DNA of 64,000 nucleotides from Rhizobium tropici CIAT 899 (lineage in GTDB: Bacteria > Pseudomonadota > Alphaproteobacteria > Rhizobiales > Rhizobiaceae), in contig NC_020062.1 in NCBI RefSeq assembly GCF_000330885.1, positions 566,374 to 630,373 on the forward strand. The letters are read 5' to 3'. This document shows, piece by piece, positions 34,540 to 43,270 of this stretch. Every line of letters starts with the position of its first letter. Position 1 is the stretch's first letter. Both the position numbers and the translations under genes were made by a program. A model generated the notes under the pieces. The model was not told the DNA's origin and made no database searches. It saw nothing but the letters and a program-made list of their open reading frames with translations.

Positions 34540-35466
34540 TTAATCGGCCCATTCCGGATCGGTCGTAAATGCAATCGTCAGCCAGCGGTCCGGGCCTTCG
34601 CCGCCGATCGCTTCGCCGATCTCGTCACGGATATGGTCCCATTCCTCCAGCTTCTTCGCGGGCCCGCCCGGCGGCACGATGAAGTAAAGCTCGATCTGCC
34701 TGCCGCGGCCGACGCGCGCGACATAGGAGCGGTAGGACAGGAAATCGTAGCGTTGAACGATCTCTGCAGCCACGCGGTCGACATGGTCCCGCAGATCCGA
34801 AGGCGTCACGAGCAGGATATCGGCGAATGCCTGCTTGATGGTACCGATCGGCATGGGAATGACGATGAGGCAGACGAGGGCTAGGGCGACCGGATCGACA
34901 TAGGGCGACATCCATTGCAGCTTCGTCTCCTGGATGAAGAAGCCGAAGATGAAGGCGAGGAGCAATGCGGCGCTGAGGCTGCCGGTCATCACCCAGGCCT
35001 TGGCATCCAGTGCAATGAAGTTGGATCCGATGGTCTTGTTCACTCGCGTGGCATAGCCGGCCATCAGGAAGGCGATGATCATGGTCAGGACGGCATAGAT
35101 GATGGCCTGATCGAAAGAAAGATGCCGTCCGCCGCTCATGATGCTGCCGACGGCGTTGATCAAGGCATAGACGGCTGCTCCCGTCAGCAGCACGCCATTG
35201 AGGCCGAGCACCATGGGCTCGAGATGCCAGAAACCCATGGTGAAATGCTTGGCGAATTTGCCGGCGGCGGTTGTGTTTGTCGCCGAAGATACGATCAGAT
35301 TGGAAACGACCAGCGCAACGATCGTCATGCTCGCATCCGTCAGTGCGTAGATGCCGTCGAAGACGATTGCGTAGGAGCCGGAGAGAAGGCCGAAGACAAT
35401 GCCGGCGACGGCGAGAACGAACGTCACGATAATGGAAATGCGCAGAACGCTTTGTTCGGTCGTCAC
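34540..35466 (-). CDS. Cation diffusion facilitator-family transporter, atypical metal site
   Basis: A 308-residue CDF protein with six membrane spans (to residue ~205) and a C-terminal cytosolic domain. In TM2 the usual HxxxD reads Tyr40-x3-Asp44 (VFDGIYALTDAS). In TM5 the pair is lost: FIALDAKAWVMTGSL has Ala and Thr where His/Asp and Asp are expected. Family members exchange divalent cations for protons at the inner membrane. The altered site suggests a different metal or mechanism, unless my hand alignment is shifted. Confidence 0.85.
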   Translation of the reverse strand: MTTEQSVLRISIIVTFVLAVAGIVFGLLSGSYAIVFDGIYALTDASMTIVALVVSNLIVSSATNTTAAGKFAKHFTMGFWHLEPMVLGLNGVLLTGAAVYALINAVGSIMSGGRHLSFDQAIIYAVLTMIIAFLMAGYATRVNKTIGSNFIALDAKAWVMTGSLSAALLLAFIFGFFIQETKLQWMSPYVDPVALALVCLIVIPMPIGTIKQAFADILLVTPSDLRDHVDRVAAEIVQRYDFLSYRSYVARVGRGRQIELYFIVPPGGPAKKLEEWDHIRDEIGEAIGGEGPDRWLTIAFTTDPEWAD

Positions 35467-35614
35467 TTTTCAATCCCTCGACTGCGAGCGCGGCGTTCGT
35501 TTCGGAAAGACCCGCTTAGGCTGCCGCCACTCTTAGCCCGTCATATGCGCCGCGCCAATCGGGTTAGCTATGTCGAGGAGCCCTTGGCTCAGAAACCAAG
35601 AGGTATTTGATCTC

Positions 35615-36496
35615 TCATATCCCTATCGGCCGCACGTTCTGGCCCTGCCGCCTGAACTCGCTGGGAGTGACGCCGACCAGCTTCTTGAAGTCGCGGGCAA
35701 AGTGAAAGGGGTCGGGATAGCCGCATCGGGAGGCTATCCGGCTGATCTGCTCATCCGTTACGACCAGCAACGGCTTTGCGGCATTCACACGCTCATGGCG
35801 CAGCCAATCGAGAGGCGTCGTTCCCATTTTCTGGCGAAAGCGGCGGAACAATTGCGCCTGGCTTAAATTGGCGGCGGTCGCGAGGTCTCCTACTGTCCAG
35901 GGGCGTGTCAGATCGGTGCGAACCAGTTCCATGACCCGTTGCAATCGTTGTACGGAGGCGCTGAGTTCGCTGCTTTCGGCACGCTCGGATACAAGGAATG
36001 AAATCAACTGTGCCAGCAGGGCAAAGCATCTGTTGTCAGCAAGAAAGCTGCCCGTGTCCACTTCCCGCAGGATGACTTCGAACAGCGCCTCCGGATCGCG
36101 GGTGTTGGCCGTGTCGAAGATCGGATTGCCGATCACGCCGAGACTGTCGAACAAGGTATCGAGCCCATATCCGACGAAACCCACCCATAGATAGGACCAG
36201 TGCGAATGGCGCGGCTCGCAGCGATGCGAATAGAGCATCGAGGAATCGAGCCAGGCGATCGTCCCTTCATGCAGCGAGCTCGAAACCTCGTTGACCTGCA
36301 GCTGGCCTTTTCCGCTGAGAGTAAGGATCAGGGTGTGATGGTTGAAGCGATGGGCGATCGGCATTTCAGCAGGTGTGCAAACCCGGCGCCCGGCGGCGAG
36401 AAGCGTGTAAGGGAACGCCCGGGACAACTTGCCCGGAGTCTGAAAGAAGACGTCGTCGAGAGGGAGGGTTTCTGGTAAAATCGCTTCGTGGGTCAT
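35615..36496 (-). CDS. AraC-family transcription regulator
   Basis: A 293-residue regulator: an N-terminal cupin-like ligand domain (residues ~45-150) and a C-terminal AraC DNA-binding domain with two helix-turn-helices (VGDLATAANLSQAQLFRRFRQKMGTTPLDWL and ISRIASRCGYPDPFHFARDFKKLVGVTPSEFR). It is divergent from the P450/ferredoxin pair with 123 bp between starts, so it is the likely local regulator of those genes. Confidence 0.92.
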   Translation of the reverse strand: MTHEAILPETLPLDDVFFQTPGKLSRAFPYTLLAAGRRVCTPAEMPIAHRFNHHTLILTLSGKGQLQVNEVSSSLHEGTIAWLDSSMLYSHRCEPRHSHWSYLWVGFVGYGLDTLFDSLGVIGNPIFDTANTRDPEALFEVILREVDTGSFLADNRCFALLAQLISFLVSERAESSELSASVQRLQRVMELVRTDLTRPWTVGDLATAANLSQAQLFRRFRQKMGTTPLDWLRHERVNAAKPLLVVTDEQISRIASRCGYPDPFHFARDFKKLVGVTPSEFRRQGQNVRPIGI

Positions 36497-36619
36497 GGCG
36501 ACTTAACTCTATTTGGAAATGAGAGTTTTATCCATATGGCTGCGGCTCGCATCCATGTCCTTTCGTCGTTTGACGCTGTATTCTATAGCCGATGAACCAG
36601 ATTGGATGAGGTCCTCATC

Positions 36620-37852
36620 ATGGCGATGGCAACTCCAGCATTCGATCCGCTCTCGCAGGCGTTCACGGACGATCCCTATGCATCTTACCGCGTGCTGCGC
36701 GCCAGCCCGGGTCCGGTCTACTATGAGCAGTTCGACATATGGCTGCTGTCGCGCTATCAGGATGTGGCTGCCGCTGCGGCCGACAAGACGCTCGTGCGGT
36801 CGCTCGAATTCTTTCTCTCACCGGAGGAAATACGGGAGCAGAAGGTTCGGCAGAACTGGCATGACATGCCGAACCATTCCCGTTTCGTGCAATTCAGCCT
36901 GCTGGATTCCGATGGCGAAACCCACGACCGGCTGCGACGCAAGGTTTTTCGTGAATTTACGCCCGCGCTCGTCGCGCGCCAGCGCGGCATGATACAGGAT
37001 TTCGTCGACCGTCTGCTCGACCGTCTCCTGCAGGCAGGTACGATCGATTTCGTCGAGGATCTCGCTTCGCAGGTTCCAGGCCACATTATCGGTTCGGTGC
37101 TGGGCGTGCCGGAGGAATATGCCGGGCAACTGCGCAAGTGGTCGGAAGACGTCGTGCAATATTTCGACGTCGATCGCAGTGATGAGCGCAAGGCAATCGC
37201 CGAGCGTGCGACGACGGAATTTTACGAACTCCTCAAGGAACTCATTGTCGAGCGCATAAGCACGCCGCGCGACGATCTTCTCTGTCGGCTGAGCGAGGCG
37301 CATGTCGCCGGCGAGCTTACCGAAGACGAACTCGTTTCCACTTGCATGCTAATCCTGATGGCCGGGCACGGCTCGACGATCGATGTGCTGGGCAGCGGCA
37401 TGCATGCTTTGCTGCAATATCCCGAGGCTTTGAAAAAGCTGCGCGAAACCCCGACGGTGATGTCGACCGCCATTCAGGAAATGTTTCGTTTCGAGTCGCC
37501 GTTGCCATTCTTCCATCGCTATCTGACCGAGGAAAGGACGATTGCCGGCAAGCTGTTGCCAAAGGGTACGAAGATCGGTCTGCTCTATGGCGCGGCCAAT
37601 CGCGATCCCGAACAATTCGAGTCGCCCGACGAGTTCGACGTCGGGCGCACGCCCAATCGCCATCTGGCGTTTGGCAGCGGCGCACATTTCTGTCTCGGCA
37701 ATCATCTGGCCCGGCTGGATATGGAGATCATTTTCTCGACGCTTCTGCAGCGTACTCGCTCGATCGAACTGCTGGACGACAATCCCGCCTATAAGCGCGG
37801 GCTGTCGGTGCGCGGACCGAAACGCCTGGACATTCGCCTCATCGCCGCATGA
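36620..37852 (+). CDS. Cytochrome P450
   Basis: ATG 36620 is preferred (411 residues; GAGG upstream) over TTG 36602. The I-helix oxygen-activation motif is AGHGST, the ExxR motif is EMFR, and the haem loop FGSGAHFCLGNHLAR carries the axial Cys358. It is a soluble bacterial class I P450 that needs a ferredoxin and reductase; a [2Fe-2S] ferredoxin gene starts 29 bp downstream. Substrate unknown. No ferredoxin reductase gene is nearby. Confidence 0.93.
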   Translation: MAMATPAFDPLSQAFTDDPYASYRVLRASPGPVYYEQFDIWLLSRYQDVAAAAADKTLVRSLEFFLSPEEIREQKVRQNWHDMPNHSRFVQFSLLDSDGETHDRLRRKVFREFTPALVARQRGMIQDFVDRLLDRLLQAGTIDFVEDLASQVPGHIIGSVLGVPEEYAGQLRKWSEDVVQYFDVDRSDERKAIAERATTEFYELLKELIVERISTPRDDLLCRLSEAHVAGELTEDELVSTCMLILMAGHGSTIDVLGSGMHALLQYPEALKKLRETPTVMSTAIQEMFRFESPLPFFHRYLTEERTIAGKLLPKGTKIGLLYGAANRDPEQFESPDEFDVGRTPNRHLAFGSGAHFCLGNHLARLDMEIIFSTLLQRTRSIELLDDNPAYKRGLSVRGPKRLDIRLIAA

Positions 37853-37881
37853 GCGGATTCGCCGAAAATATGGAGAATGCA

Positions 37882-38202
37882 ATGTGTGAAATCGTGTTCA
37901 TCGATTCCGCCGGCCGCGAAACACGCGTCGAGGCACAGGAGGGTGAGACGCTAATGGCCGTCGCCGTCAGGAGCGGCATCGACGGCATCGTGGCGCAATG
38001 CGGCGGCGCCTTGGCCTGCGGCACCTGTCACTGCTACATCGAACAGCCCCATCTCGATCGTCTGCCGCCGCCTTCCGAGGAGGAAGCGATGATGATCGAA
38101 TTCGTGATGGAGCCGATGCCGAATAGCCGCCTAAGCTGTCAAATCCTCGCAAGCAGCGTCGTCGACGGCATGCGGGTGATCGTGCCCGATAGCCAGCACT
38201 AG
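37882..38202 (+). CDS. [2Fe-2S] ferredoxin, putidaredoxin/adrenodoxin type
   Basis: ATG 37882 is chosen because GGAG lies 6 nt upstream and the 106-residue product matches the family; ATGs at 37849 and 37870 are in frame. Cluster ligands are Cys40, Cys46, Cys49 and Cys86 (AQCGGALACGTCHC and RLSCQI). It should pass electrons to the adjacent P450. The Pro-rich LPPPSEEEAMMIE segment after the cluster loop is typical of P450 redox partners. Confidence 0.92.
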   Translation: MCEIVFIDSAGRETRVEAQEGETLMAVAVRSGIDGIVAQCGGALACGTCHCYIEQPHLDRLPPPSEEEAMMIEFVMEPMPNSRLSCQILASSVVDGMRVIVPDSQH

Positions 38203-38263
38203 GAACGAGCTTCGAGAAGGGGTGGCCGATAAGCGACCTCACCTCGATCTTGATGGATCCGGC

Positions 38264-39328
38264 TTAAACCGACTGTTCCGATGCCAGGAGATCGGCATAG
38301 TGAGCGCGGGCGACATCCGGGTGAGATCGTAGTCGGCTCTTCAGCTGGTTCTGGCCAACTTCACGGAAGATCGGGTTCAGGGGATCGACCGAGATGCCGC
38401 GTTCCGATCGCTTCAACTCTTCCGGCAGTTCGATGACCGGGATGGTCGCATCCGGACGGGAGCCCAGGAAGAAGGCGACAGAGAAGCGCTCGACACCGGC
38501 AGGCGGTGCGACGACGTCATGCACATCGGCGCGCACGAAGCCGTTTGTCGCAAGCTCGAGCAATTCGCCGGTATTGATGACAAAGGTGCCCGGAACCGGC
38601 GGTGCATCGATCCAGACGCCGTCTTCGGTGCGCACCCTCAGGCCGGGCACGGTGTCCTGCAACAGCACGGTGACGAAGCCGCCATCCTTGTGAGCGCCGA
38701 CGCCCTGATCCGTTTCGGCGACATCGCGGCCCGGATAGCGGATGATCTTCAGAAGCTGCGAGGCCTGCGGCTCATAGATATCGGCAAAGACGTTTTCCGC
38801 CTGGCCGAGGGCCGCTGCGATCGCCTTCAGAATATCGATGCCGATGCGAGTCACCTCCGCCTGATAGGCAAGCAGCAGCGGCCTGAGTTCCGGCAGAGCT
38901 TCCGGCCATTGGTTCGGCCCCTGCAGGCGCCGCCATGCCGGCGTATCCGGGCCGATCTCGAAGGGTGCGCTTTCGGTGTTGATGTCGAGCTGTTCGCGCC
39001 AATCCTGTTCGCCGCGGGTACGCTCCTGTCCAGCGCGGTTATAGCCGCGAAAATGCGGCGACTTCACCATCTCGATCTTGAGCTTTTCTTCGAGCGGCAA
39101 TGCAAAGAAACGCTTCGCCGTCGCAACGACATCGGCAATGAGTTGGGGGTCGACGCCATGGCCTGTCAGATAGAAGAAACCATGATCGTAGAGCACTTTG
39201 CGAAGCTCCGCGACGAATGCCCGGCGTTCCGAGGACGAGGCGTAGAAGCGCTGGAGATCGAGCGTGGGCAGCGATGTATCGGAGCCCGTCGGCACAGTAT
39301 GGGAGGTCAATGAGGTTTCCTCTTTCAA
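38264..39328 (-). CDS. 2-oxoglutarate/Fe(II)-dependent oxygenase (isopenicillin N synthase-like)
   Basis: A 354-residue cytosolic oxygenase. The iron ligands are His213, Asp215 and His270 (GAHKDGG and ADVHDVV), and the 2-oxoglutarate-binding RxS is Arg281-Phe-Ser283. An N-terminal DIOX_N region carries FFYLTGHGVD. It is convergent with the P450/ferredoxin pair, 61 bp from the ferredoxin stop. Family members hydroxylate or desaturate small molecules. No substrate can be given. Confidence 0.9.
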   Translation of the reverse strand: MKEETSLTSHTVPTGSDTSLPTLDLQRFYASSSERRAFVAELRKVLYDHGFFYLTGHGVDPQLIADVVATAKRFFALPLEEKLKIEMVKSPHFRGYNRAGQERTRGEQDWREQLDINTESAPFEIGPDTPAWRRLQGPNQWPEALPELRPLLLAYQAEVTRIGIDILKAIAAALGQAENVFADIYEPQASQLLKIIRYPGRDVAETDQGVGAHKDGGFVTVLLQDTVPGLRVRTEDGVWIDAPPVPGTFVINTGELLELATNGFVRADVHDVVAPPAGVERFSVAFFLGSRPDATIPVIELPEELKRSERGISVDPLNPIFREVGQNQLKSRLRSHPDVARAHYADLLASEQSV

Positions 39329-39542
39329 GCTCGTCTTTGTTCTCGGGTCGTAATGCCATCGCCTGCCGTGCCCGAGCCGTGATGACGCAAATCGCCTTTA
39401 CGGGTTGGGACGAGGCTAGAAGCCCTTCGTTACTAAGGCAAAGAAGATAATCTCAAAGATCGCTGATCTTTTGGAATGGTTTTCACAGCCGTCGTTCTCG
39501 CGACTGCGGCTTACATGAATAGTCATTGAGTCCGCAGTTAAA

Positions 39543-39772
39543 CGGTCTGGGGCGCGAACGGTGAAGCATCCGAGCCCTATGGGCGGCGGAACATCCTTCT
39601 CTATTTCGAACATGAGGACGTCGATGCGGCATTCGAAGCGATAGCGCCGCATGTCGATCTCATTCATCCCGTCGAGAGGCAGGAATGGGGGCAGCGCGTC
39701 TTCCGTTTCTACGATCCGGACGGCCATGCAGTGGAGATCGGCGAACCGCAGTTGGTCATGATGGGCGGTTGA
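39543..39772 (+). pseudogene. C-terminal fragment of a VOC (glyoxalase/bleomycin-resistance) protein
   Basis: An open frame without a start codon. It encodes NILLYFEHEDVDAAFEAIA..., then RVFRFYDPDGHAVEIGEP, which is the second half of a vicinal-oxygen-chelate domain including the metal-ligand Glu in HAVEIGE. A stop at ~39540 precedes it and no N-terminal half is found upstream. It is a truncated remnant. Confidence 0.65.
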
Positions 39773-39957
39773 TTCCTGCCGCTGTCGCCCAGTCCATTCA
39801 TCATCGTCACCTGAAATTGCCGCAAAGACAGCAATGAATGCCTTTTTGCATCCCGCAGGGGATGACAAAACCGCTTGCTCTCCTATTCTCAAGCGCCAGA
39901 CCACGTCTTGAACGCCTGCGCCCGCCGGCGTTCGATCTCGGCCATTGGGAGGATATC

Positions 39958-40911
39958 ATGACGCGCACGGTGATTATCGGTGCAACGGGCCATGTCGGCA
40001 CCTATCTGGTGCCGCGGCTGGTCGAAGCCGGGCATGAGGTGGTGGCGATAAGCCGCGGCCAGGCCAAGCCCTATTCGCCGAACAAGGCATGGAGCGAAGT
40101 GGAAATGCTGGCGATGGATCGTGCTGCCATGGAGAAGGATGGCAGCTTCGGTCCGGCCATCCGCGCCTTGAAGCCGGATATCGTCATCGACATGATCTGC
40201 TTCACGCTCGATAGCGCGAGGCATCTGACCGAAGCGCTCACCGATCATGTCGGCCATTTCCTGCATACGGGCACGATCTGGACGCATGGATTTTCAACCG
40301 TCGTCCCGACGCCGGAAGAGGCGCCGAAGCGGCCGTTCGGCGACTATGGCATCCAGAAAGCGGCGATCGAAGCGCATCTGCTTGAGGAGGCGCGGCGTAG
40401 GGGATTTCCCGCAACCCTGATCCATCCCGGCCATATCGTCGGTCCGGGCTGGGAGCCTCTCAATCCCGCCGGGCATTTCAACCCGTCGGCGTTTTCGACA
40501 TTGGCGCGGGGTGAAACCCTCGTCCTGCCGAATTTCGGCCTGGAGACGGTTCATCATGTCCATGCCGATGATGTCGCGCAGATGTTCATGGGCGCTATCG
40601 CCAATTGGCGGGCCTCGACGGGAGAGGCTTTCCACGCGGTTTCAAGCGGTGCGCTGACGCTCAGAGGCTATGCCGAAGCCATGTCGCGCTGGTTTGGGCA
40701 TGAGCCGAAGCTGGAATTTCTGCCTTACGAAAAATGGGCGGAAAGCCAATCGGCGGAGGATGCGCAGGCGACCTGGGAACATGTCGCCCGAAGCCCGAAT
40801 TGCTCGATCGCCAAAGCCGAACGGCTACTCGGATACCGGCCGCGCTATACGTCGCTGCAGGCCGTTCAGGAAGCGGTCGCCTGGCTTATGGAGAACGGCC
40901 GGGTCGGTTGA
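39958..40911 (+). CDS. NAD-dependent epimerase/dehydratase-family protein
   Basis: ATG 39958 has a GGGAGG site; the longer frame has no support. A 317-residue extended SDR-type protein with the nucleotide-binding GATGHVGTYLVPRL near residues 8-21. A PFGDYGIQKAAIEAHL segment contains the Tyr...Lys pair and the late segment is FGLETVHHVHADDVAQMF. It resembles atypical or CSP41-like SDRs. Sugar-nucleotide or terpenoid/aromatic substrates are possible; the function is not assigned. Confidence 0.82.
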   Translation: MTRTVIIGATGHVGTYLVPRLVEAGHEVVAISRGQAKPYSPNKAWSEVEMLAMDRAAMEKDGSFGPAIRALKPDIVIDMICFTLDSARHLTEALTDHVGHFLHTGTIWTHGFSTVVPTPEEAPKRPFGDYGIQKAAIEAHLLEEARRRGFPATLIHPGHIVGPGWEPLNPAGHFNPSAFSTLARGETLVLPNFGLETVHHVHADDVAQMFMGAIANWRASTGEAFHAVSSGALTLRGYAEAMSRWFGHEPKLEFLPYEKWAESQSAEDAQATWEHVARSPNCSIAKAERLLGYRPRYTSLQAVQEAVAWLMENGRVG

Positions 40912-40932
40912 AAGGCCCGGCTCTAAGCCCGG

Positions 40933-42144
40933 TCACCGGTCTTTGAGCCAGGCGTCCATGCCCTTGGCTGCCGCGTGCCCAGTCGCAAAGCAGGCCGTCA
41001 GAAGATAGCCGCCGGTCGGCGCTTCCCAATCGATCATTTCTCCGGCGGCGAACATGCCGGGGAGCTTCTTCAGCATGTATCTTTCGTCGAGTTCATCCCA
41101 TCGGATGCCGCCGGCGGACGAGATGGCCTCGGCAATGGGTCTCGGCCTCAGCAGCGGAATCGGCAGGGCCTTGATCAGGCGTGCAAGCGTTTCGGGATGC
41201 GAGAGAACTGCGGGTTCGGCAAGCTCGCGCAGAAGACCCGCCTTGACGCCCTCGATACCAGTGCCCTTGCGCAGGCGATTGGAAAAACTGGCCTTCGAAT
41301 CCTGTCGTGCCAGATCGCGCGCCAAACGCTCCTCGTTGCGTCCGGGCGACAGATCGACAACGAGCGAGGCCTCGCCCGTTTTTGCCAATCGATCGCGCAA
41401 TGAGGCGGCATGGGCGTAGACCAGACTGCCCTCGATCCCCGTTTGCGAGATGACGAATTCGCCAGGGAAAGTCCCTGCCTGCGATGTCGCCGTCACCGCT
41501 TTCAGCGGTTCGCCGGCGAAGCGCTCGCTGAATGTCGCGCTCCAGGTGACGTCGAAACCGCAATTGGCCGGTTGAAACGCGGCGATATCGATGCCTTCGT
41601 CCCGAAGCCAGCTGACCCATGCCGCGTCCGAGCCCAGCCGAGCATAGCTTGCCCCACCGAGCGCGAGCAGAACGGCGTCATGACGCACGAGCTCGCGGCC
41701 CTTTGGCGTTTCGAAGATCAGACTACCGTCCTCGAAGCCACACCAGCGATGCCGCGTCATGATAGTGACATCGCGTGCTTCCAGCCTCGCCAGCCAGGCG
41801 CGCAGCAGCGGCGATGCCTTCATGACTTTCGGGAAGACGCGGCCGGAAGAGCCGACGAAGGTTTCCGTTCCCAGGCCTTCCGCCCAGGCTTTGACGTCAT
41901 CCGGCTGGAAATCGTCAAGCGCTGCACGCAATCGGGATGAGGCAGCGCCGAAGCGGGTGGCAAAGACCCCGTAGTCTTCCGAATGCGTGATATTGAGGCC
42001 GGATTTTCCTGCCAGCAGAAACTTGCGTGCAACCGTCGGCATGCTGTCGTAGATCGCGATGCGATGGCCCAGCTGCGATAAGGTCTCTGCCGCCATCAAC
42101 CCGGCAGGGCCGCCGCCGATGATTGCGATTTGGTTTTTGGTCAT
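40933..42144 (-). CDS. HI0933/BaiN-type flavoprotein (TIGR03862-like)
   Basis: Started at ATG 42142-42144 (403 residues); a GTG two codons upstream is possible. The FAD motif is IAIIGGGPAGLMAAETLSQLGH at the start, followed by the family marker KFLLAGKSGLNITHSED. The C-terminal GGIRWDELDERYMLKKLPGMFAAGEMIDWEAPTGGYLLTACFATGHAAA is the diagnostic FAD-site segment. Enzymes of this group are widespread and mostly uncharacterised. Convergent with the epimerase (21-bp gap). Confidence 0.88.
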   Translation of the reverse strand: MTKNQIAIIGGGPAGLMAAETLSQLGHRIAIYDSMPTVARKFLLAGKSGLNITHSEDYGVFATRFGAASSRLRAALDDFQPDDVKAWAEGLGTETFVGSSGRVFPKVMKASPLLRAWLARLEARDVTIMTRHRWCGFEDGSLIFETPKGRELVRHDAVLLALGGASYARLGSDAAWVSWLRDEGIDIAAFQPANCGFDVTWSATFSERFAGEPLKAVTATSQAGTFPGEFVISQTGIEGSLVYAHAASLRDRLAKTGEASLVVDLSPGRNEERLARDLARQDSKASFSNRLRKGTGIEGVKAGLLRELAEPAVLSHPETLARLIKALPIPLLRPRPIAEAISSAGGIRWDELDERYMLKKLPGMFAAGEMIDWEAPTGGYLLTACFATGHAAAKGMDAWLKDR

Positions 42145-42313
42145 GTTCACCCGGTGCCGCTTGCCTATTGTTCTTTAGGGCCGGATGGGATCCGAGCGCA
42201 AGATCGTCGCGGTGTCCCGGCCCAATTTCGCCCTCATTCGGGCGGTTATGGCAGCGGCCGAAATTTCACGTTTCCTCTCGGTATCCTTCGCCATACCTAC
42301 ATTTAAATCGATA

Positions 42314-42327
42314 TAACCATATGGTTA
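42314..42327. promoter_or_regulatory. Palindromic operator upstream of tetR
   Basis: TAACCATATGGTTA is a perfect 14-bp palindrome in the 289-bp gap before the TetR gene. It differs from the palindrome at 43237-43250 (TAACTATATAGTTA) at only two symmetric positions. Strong candidate for TetR autoregulation. Confidence 0.72.
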
Positions 42328-42433
42328 CTATTGCCTCCGATTCACCGGGGGCTGTCAACTTATGCGATGATCGGTTACTTATCGGCGTGAGGATGGGCCG
42401 CATAAGCCTTATGAAATGCCGCCGGGAGCCGTG

Positions 42434-43141
42434 ATGTCAGAAGCCAAGACCGTGAAGCGCAGCGCAAAAAGTGCAGATACCGCGGATTCAAAGCAAACCA
42501 TCTCGCGCGCGACTTCGGAGCGGCCACGTCTCAGGGATGCGGAGCGTACCAGCAAGGCTATTCTGGCGGCCGCAACCAAGGAGTTCGCAGAGCGGGGCTA
42601 TGGCGGTGCCCGCGTCGATGCCATCGCCGAACGGGCGAAAATCAACAAGCGGATGCTCTATCACTATTTCGGCGGCAAGGATGCGCTCTACGTCGCCGTT
42701 TTGGAGGGCAGCTATATCGCCATTCGCTCGGCGGAGGCACGGCTCGATCTCTCGCATCGCTCGCCCGCCGACGGCATGCGGGAGCTGGTGGTCTTCACCT
42801 GGCAATATTTTCTGGATCACCCGGAGTTCCTGGGAATCCTCAGCACGGAAAATATGCATAAAGCCCGCTTCCTGAAGCGTTCGGCACGCATTTTCGAGCT
42901 ACACTCGCCGCTGGTGTCAGAGATCTCCGGCCTGCTCGATCGCGGCGCGGCGACAGGCGTATTCCGCAGCGATTGCGATCCGGTGAAAATCTATATGAGC
43001 ATTGCCGCCCTCGGCTCGTTCTTCCTGACCAACCGCTGGACGCTTTCCACGATCTTCCGCCGCAATCTCTCGGACAAGAGCGAAATCGATGCCTGGGGCG
43101 AGCATATCGTCGATGTGATTTTCGCCTATCTGCGCCCCTGA
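42434..43141 (+). CDS. TetR/AcrR-family repressor of the downstream operon
   Basis: ATG 42434 (GGGAG site upstream) gives 235 residues; ATG 42416 is also in frame. After a ~35-residue polar tail comes the TetR HTH: AILAAATKEFAERGYGGARVDAIAERAKINKRMLYHYFGGKDALYVAVL. The C-terminal ligand domain is of the TetR_C (RutR-like) type (GMRELVVFTWQYFLDHPEFLGIL). Near-identical palindromes sit before this gene and before the adjacent three-gene operon, so it likely represses both until a pathway metabolite binds. Confidence 0.9.
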   Translation: MSEAKTVKRSAKSADTADSKQTISRATSERPRLRDAERTSKAILAAATKEFAERGYGGARVDAIAERAKINKRMLYHYFGGKDALYVAVLEGSYIAIRSAEARLDLSHRSPADGMRELVVFTWQYFLDHPEFLGILSTENMHKARFLKRSARIFELHSPLVSEISGLLDRGAATGVFRSDCDPVKIYMSIAALGSFFLTNRWTLSTIFRRNLSDKSEIDAWGEHIVDVIFAYLRP

Positions 43142-43236
43142 AATCCTTAAGGTAACAAGCTCCGCAACGATGGATGATTGCCGCTGCGGCCATTGACGAT
43201 GGCCGTTGACAGCATTGGCTCGCCGTGTCAGTTATG

Positions 43237-43250
43237 TAACTATATAGTTA
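43237..43250. promoter_or_regulatory. Palindromic operator upstream of the Gfo/DUF993 operon
   Basis: TAACTATATAGTTA is a perfect 14-bp palindrome 21 bp before the ATG at 43271. It pairs with TAACCATATGGTTA at 42314-42327 (shared form TAACYATATRGTTA). Confidence 0.75.
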
Positions 43251-43270
43251 TTTACGGGAGGACGAAACTC

